Assembly (NCBI GenBank): GCA_030770545.1 | Contig: CM061105.1 | Span: forward strand, 12,011,001-12,075,000 | DNA length: 64,000 nt | Direction of reading: 5' to 3' | DNA from: Macropodus opercularis | Lineage: Eukaryota; Chordata; Actinopteri; Anabantiformes; Osphronemidae | Part shown: positions 61,001 to 64,000 of the stretch, piece by piece | Numbering within the stretch: position 1 is the first letter of the stretch | How the letters are laid out: the number at the start of each line of letters is the position of its first letter | Program-made: the position numbers and the translations under genes | Notes under the pieces: generated by a model | Database searches by the model: none | What the model was told of the DNA's origin: nothing | The model's input: only the letters and a program-made list of their open reading frames with translations

Positions 61001-61749
61001 CCATATTGGGTTTCATCTCGACTGAAATATTTCAATTCAGCATCCGTGCTGAAGACTCAGGATGCTGTACAATCAGCGTGGGCATCAAACCATTATTACA
61101 AATAATCATAATTTTGTGGCAGTGATAACAGTATCCATTGAAAAAAAAAAACAATTACGATAATGATTTTCAGCCATTTCCATTATCATGGTCTTCACAT
61201 TTGCACTCACTTCCTCTTCCCTAATTTACAAAAATGGTATCATACATGCAGAAAGACAGGGTAAAGGGAGCGGTTTCACTCTAATGTGATTGGTGTGGTG
61301 GAAAGAGGCCATTATTCTGATCAAAACTGAAAAAACACCTTGCTGACATTTGCAATCGCACAACCACCTCCTCTCTCCTCGATCCATTTGACTCCTCCGT
61401 CTCGTACTTATCAATCTCCCCTCCTTTCTGTCTGCTCGCTCTCTGTCCATCTCCCGCAGTCTGCCGGATCATTTCACTCTATTATCTAGCTCTACCCTAT
61501 CTACTGGTCCTCATCTCTGTCTTGTTTTCTCTTTTCAACCTTTTCTCTTCTCTCATCATCTCCTCCCATCTACCTTTATGACAATGCAAGTATTTATTCT
61601 CCTCTATCTTACTATACTCCTTTGCAATCGCACAGTACCTTTCTCTTGCGAGTGGTGAGGACCTGAAAAGGCTGGATCTGTTTCTTCTCACGATCCCAGG
61701 CGACCGCCTCCGAATCCAGCACGCAGGATACCACAGAATCCTTCTTCAC
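46514..61749 (-). CDS. lig1: DNA ligase I, C-terminal part, 9 coding exons
   Basis: Nuclear ATP-dependent ligase that seals Okazaki fragments and completes excision repair. The nine exons encode 309 residues, matching roughly the last third of the 919-residue human enzyme. Visible are motif III (LDSEAVAWDREKKQIQPFQV), motif IIIa (AFDLLYLNGE), motif IV (SCEGLMVKTL) and motif V (WLKLKKDYLEGVGD). The OB-fold end contains GKRTGTYGGFLLA and ISLRFPRFLRIRDDK, and the C-terminus is LYKKQQQIQNQGD to EDYY. The upstream exons with the adenylated Lys (motif I), the DNA-binding domain and the PCNA-binding N-terminus lie beyond 64000. LIG3 and LIG4 are excluded by these motifs and by the C-terminus. Confidence 0.96.
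46591..46611. repeat. (GA)n microsatellite serving as a polypyrimidine tract
   Basis: Ten GA units on the plus strand read (TC)n on the lig1 sense strand, directly in front of the final acceptor AG. Confidence 0.95.
47205..47500 (+). mobile_element. Decayed Tc1/mariner-like fragment
   Basis: In one plus frame the sequence reads SSGETKVKLFGY, close to the WSDETKIELFG motif around the catalytic Asp of Tc1-family transposases. Flanking frames are broken. No terminal repeats located. Confidence 0.4.
48260..48352 (-). CDS. lig1: lig1 penultimate exon
   Basis: 93 nt, 31 codons: VDPEKGISLRFPRFLRIRDD, then KKPEDATTGAQ. Phase 0, donor GTATGT. Confidence 0.96.
48353..49203 (-). other. lig1 intron before penultimate exon
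   Basis: 851 bp, A/T-rich. Nothing recognised. Confidence 0.75.
49204..49347 (-). CDS. lig1: lig1 OB-fold exon
   Basis: 144 nt, 48 codons: begins DHILPKPRAYYRFD and contains VWEVKCADLSLSPVY, a conserved ligase I segment. Confidence 0.95.
49348..52417 (-). other. lig1 intron with repeat remnant
   Basis: 3.1 kb. A probable repeat fragment lies at 51220-51400. Nothing else recognised. Confidence 0.75.
51220..51400 (+). repeat. Probable fish interspersed-repeat fragment
   Basis: TTCAGTGTCTTGCCCAGGAACAGACACGTGG-like sequence at about 51281-51311 (given here split: TTCAGTGTCTTGCCCAGG, AACAGACACGTGG), followed by GGATTCA, resembles a repeat tail seen across teleosts. Family not assigned. Confidence 0.45.
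52418..52471 (-). CDS. lig1: lig1 small OB-fold exon
   Basis: 54 nt, 18 codons: IGTGFKDEDLEQHYKFLK. Matches the human IGTGFSDEELEEHH segment. Confidence 0.94.
53214..53332 (+). repeat. Common teleost interspersed repeat (LINE/SINE tail-like)
   Basis: The run GGCCTGGCGACCTGCCCAGG, then GGGATAGGCTCCAGCATGAC and GCGACC..ACGAGGA..AAGCG, is the recognisable module found in very many fish genomes. This copy has diverged by several substitutions. Superfamily not asserted. Confidence 0.7.
54834..54856. repeat. Poly(A) run
   Basis: 23 consecutive A residues; could be the tail of an old retroposon, but no body is recognised. Confidence 0.9.
55017..55045. repeat. (CA)n microsatellite
   Basis: About 14 CA units. 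Confidence 0.95.
55941..56093 (-). CDS. lig1: lig1 exon with motif V and start of OB fold
   Basis: 153 nt, 51 codons: LKKDYLEGVGDTVDL, then IGAYLGKGKRTGTYGGF and DENEEFQSVCK. Confidence 0.97.
56094..56576 (-). other. lig1 intron
   Basis: 483 bp. Nothing recognised. Confidence 0.8.
56577..56659 (-). CDS. lig1: lig1 exon with motif IV
   Basis: 83 nt: the split Asp codon, then SCEGLMVKTLEKDATYEIAK and RSHNWLK. It holds the catalytic EGLMVK motif. Confidence 0.96.
56660..57219 (-). other. lig1 intron, CACA-rich
   Basis: 560 bp, rich in CACA on the plus strand. No gene seen. Confidence 0.8.
57220..57364 (-). CDS. lig1: lig1 exon, nucleotidyltransferase domain
   Basis: 145 nt: SLVRQPLCRRRALLRESF, then EGEFVFARSIDSDNTD and AEFLEQSVR. 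Phase 0 in, phase 1 out. Confidence 0.95.
57365..59048 (-). other. lig1 intron
   Basis: 1.7 kb. Loose CACA runs near 57480-57580 and 58730-58830; nothing else recognised. Confidence 0.75.
59049..59120 (-). CDS. lig1: lig1 exon with motif IIIa
   Basis: 72 nt, 24 codons: DVDASEIKVQVCVYAFDLL, then YLNGE. Phase 0, donor GTAAGG. Confidence 0.96.
59121..61638 (-). other. lig1 intron
   Basis: 2.5 kb. Pyrimidine-rich on the plus strand at 59270-59410 and 61360-61570. The plus-strand open frames near 59800-60240 look like a decayed coding relic, but no family could be named. Confidence 0.7.
61639..61749 (-). CDS. lig1: lig1 exon with motif III
   Basis: 111 nt, 37 codons: VKKDSVVSCVLDSEAVAWD, then REKKQIQPFQVLTTRKRK. 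Contains the motif III acidic residue. The donor is GTACTG. Confidence 0.96.
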
Positions 61750-64000
61750 CTGTGAATAAAATGATGACAGCACAAAAGGGATTAGATCAAACATAATGTG
61801 ATTGTACCGAGATGAGAGATATGGTGAGGTTTTCAAGATTAAAAAAGCCCAGATGACGTTGTTTGCCAGACTGCACATAAGCAACATCTGCTGTAGCAAA
61901 CAGAAGACTGCCTGAAAGTTTCAGTGAAGTTAATCCAACAAACTTAAAAGAGTTCAACTGAATATTGAGGCTCAACTTGACACCAACTTTTAAAAACATG
62001 AATACAGGCAATCAAAATGACGACATGTTCAGGACCTGCAGCTGCCCTCAATTTGGTCCCAAATGCTTTGGAGACGTGTTCTTCAGCTCTACATTTATCT
62101 CTTCTCCTGTGTAGCCAAGATGCTGCCATCTACTTCGCTCGACTGTTAACTTATTGAGTAACACTTTTGGTCAGTTGCCAACATTGTGCAACGAAGTAAA
62201 ATGCATCACTGGAAACATTTAACACAGTTTCTCCATTTGAGTTTTTATTTCTATATTAAGTAAAAGGCTTTGGCAGCCGATAGTTTTTCCCCTATGAAGG
62301 AAATAGTGTGATTTAAGCTGGGGATAAACTCTCTCGCTCATGGGCAGTGACTGCTAATTACCTAAGCTACAAAATCCTCCGCGTGGGGTTTAATCTGTTG
62401 CTTTCTTGGTTGATTCTGGGCCAGCGGCATTCTCCAAGTGTTCAAATGTACAACTTGAATCAGAGCAAACGTCGACCGATGAGTGGAATCTGAATAGTGA
62501 TCAGAAAAACCAATCACGTCTGAGTGCAAGAGGCAAATCAGATATAACCGGCTGTTTGGAAACATTCTCAACTATGACTAATATCCTTATAAGGTCATTA
62601 GGCTAAGCAATGCATTAATTACAAATGTATGTATTTAAATTAATATTAATGCGTTAATGCATTAATATTAATTTGTCATTTAAAGCATTAAGTCACTATG
62701 GTAGCTTTGGGAAAATGAGACTTCCCTCATTAAGATGCAAAATAATGCAGCAAGGTGCTGTAAAATCTAATCAGACCCTCTACTCCATGCGGACTGGTGT
62801 AAAGTTTCACTCAGGCATTGTTCATTTATTGTGTTCACACGCATGTGTTGACACACAGGTGCTGCCATGACAACATAGCGTCAGGACGGGAGATGCAAAT
62901 TTTAATTCAGCACATTTACTTCTGGGATAAAACTTTAATTCAAACTGTCGATGTGTTTGCACAGCATAGGTGAATTAATCGCAATTTCATTTACAGAGGA
63001 AAATTATTTAAAGCATAAAAACACTAATTCTGAAACATGGAAATAAAACAGTAACTTTATTTACTTCTTTTCTCATCTAAAAACCACACGTATGGACGGA
63101 GGTTACCAAAAAAGCGAGTTGTCGTTTAAAAAGAATAGGAGACAAGACAAGGAGGTGTATGACAGACAAATTGTGAGAAGGAGGAAGAGGAGAGGAAAAA
63201 AAGAAACACGACAGCAAAGAGGAGCGTCAACAGGAGGAAAAAACTGAGTAAATACTGTATGTCAGAGGGTACAAATAAAAGAGTAAAAGAGGCAGAGACA
63301 GAGCAAAAAGGTGAAATTGCAGACAGGCTGTATCAAAGCGTGGAAAAAGAGATGAGAGGAAGAGAACGACAGGGATGAATAAGGCAAGAGTGGGAAGAGA
63401 GGGGAGGTGAAAAGAGAGCACTGAGGGAACAAACAGGATGTCATCAAGAAGTAATGAAGAGAAAAGAAGGAGTGATTAGACAAAGAGTCGTGAAAAAAAA
63501 AAGACAAGTGCACTGGGAGAGCAAGGAGGTGAGAGCGAGAGACAAAGAGCTGTGCAGTCTTTAAAGCGTGAGGGGGGAAAAGATGAAAGACGGTGAGAAA
63601 GAAACACGAGCAAGCCAATGTGGTGCAAGGAGGGCGTGCAGCCTCTTCAGTGAGAGTAAAGTGTAGTATGGTGGCAAACTGTACTGGAAACAAAGCTGAG
63701 CCGGGAGCCAGCACAAACATACAAGTAGCGTCAGAACTATTGCTTGTCTACAGCAACAGAGGAAACACATTCTTCTGCCTTGATGGTGTGTTTGAGGTGA
63801 ATCGTACAAACGACTGCTCGTTTGTCATTTTTTTAATTCTTCTTCCCTGCAGCACTTAAAACTGATCTGCTGACGAAACGACACCATGTAATTCCATATA
63901 TTGTTGTGTAGGAACGTTATTAAGCCCAGTAGTGCCGCTAACAAAGAGAACCACTTGTCAAATGCAATGTCTCACCAACTGCTGCTTCACAATTCAAGCC
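61750..64000 (-). other. lig1 intron (partial)
   Basis: At least 2.25 kb; the next upstream exon is not reached. It holds a 16-bp perfect A/T hairpin at 62637-62674 and a purine-rich block at about 63110-63620. Confidence 0.75.
62637..62674. repeat. 16-bp perfect A/T-rich hairpin
   Basis: AAATTAATATTAATGC at 62637-62652 is exactly complementary to 62659-62674, with a 6-base loop. Confidence 0.85.

Noticed and set aside
61750..64000. Search for the lig1 exon with the EDNTGKYPD segment and the KYDGQRAQ active site
   Set aside because: No matching minus-strand frame was found; the open frames here are in purine-rich sequence.

Overview
The window looks like nuclear DNA of a ray-finned (teleost) fish. 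It holds parts or all of three vertebrate genes, all read on the minus strand and split into short exons by GT-AG introns. The introns and spacers carry CA, GA and GTT microsatellites and remnants of fish interspersed repeats. I assembled the exons by hand from reading-frame continuity, splice sites and similarity to known protein families.

Positions 1689-25271 hold a Na+/K+-ATPase alpha-subunit gene, best matched to atp1a2. Nineteen coding exons are present, from the start codon to the segment after M6. The remaining 3' exons lie beyond position 1. Exon sizes reproduce the mammalian pattern as I remember it, except that one 193-nt exon is split in two here. A 5.8-kb spacer with no recognised gene follows.

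Positions 31344-39775 hold a complete myelin protein zero gene (mpz), with six coding exons, a TATA box and a candidate poly(A) signal. After its stop codon the frame stays open for 93 further codons with a coding-like base pattern. This resembles the stop-codon read-through isoform (L-MPZ) known from mammals and is the most interesting signal in the window. The spacer from 39958 to 46412 shows no recognised gene.

Positions 46514-61749 hold the 3' half of DNA ligase I (lig1). Nine coding exons are present, carrying ligase motifs III to V and the C-terminus. The upstream exons, including the active-site lysine, lie beyond position 64000.

The three genes do not form a pathway. The pump maintains ion gradients in muscle and glia, P0 compacts myelin, and ligase I joins Okazaki fragments. 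The atp1a2-mpz linkage matches human 1q23, while human LIG1 lies on 19q13.
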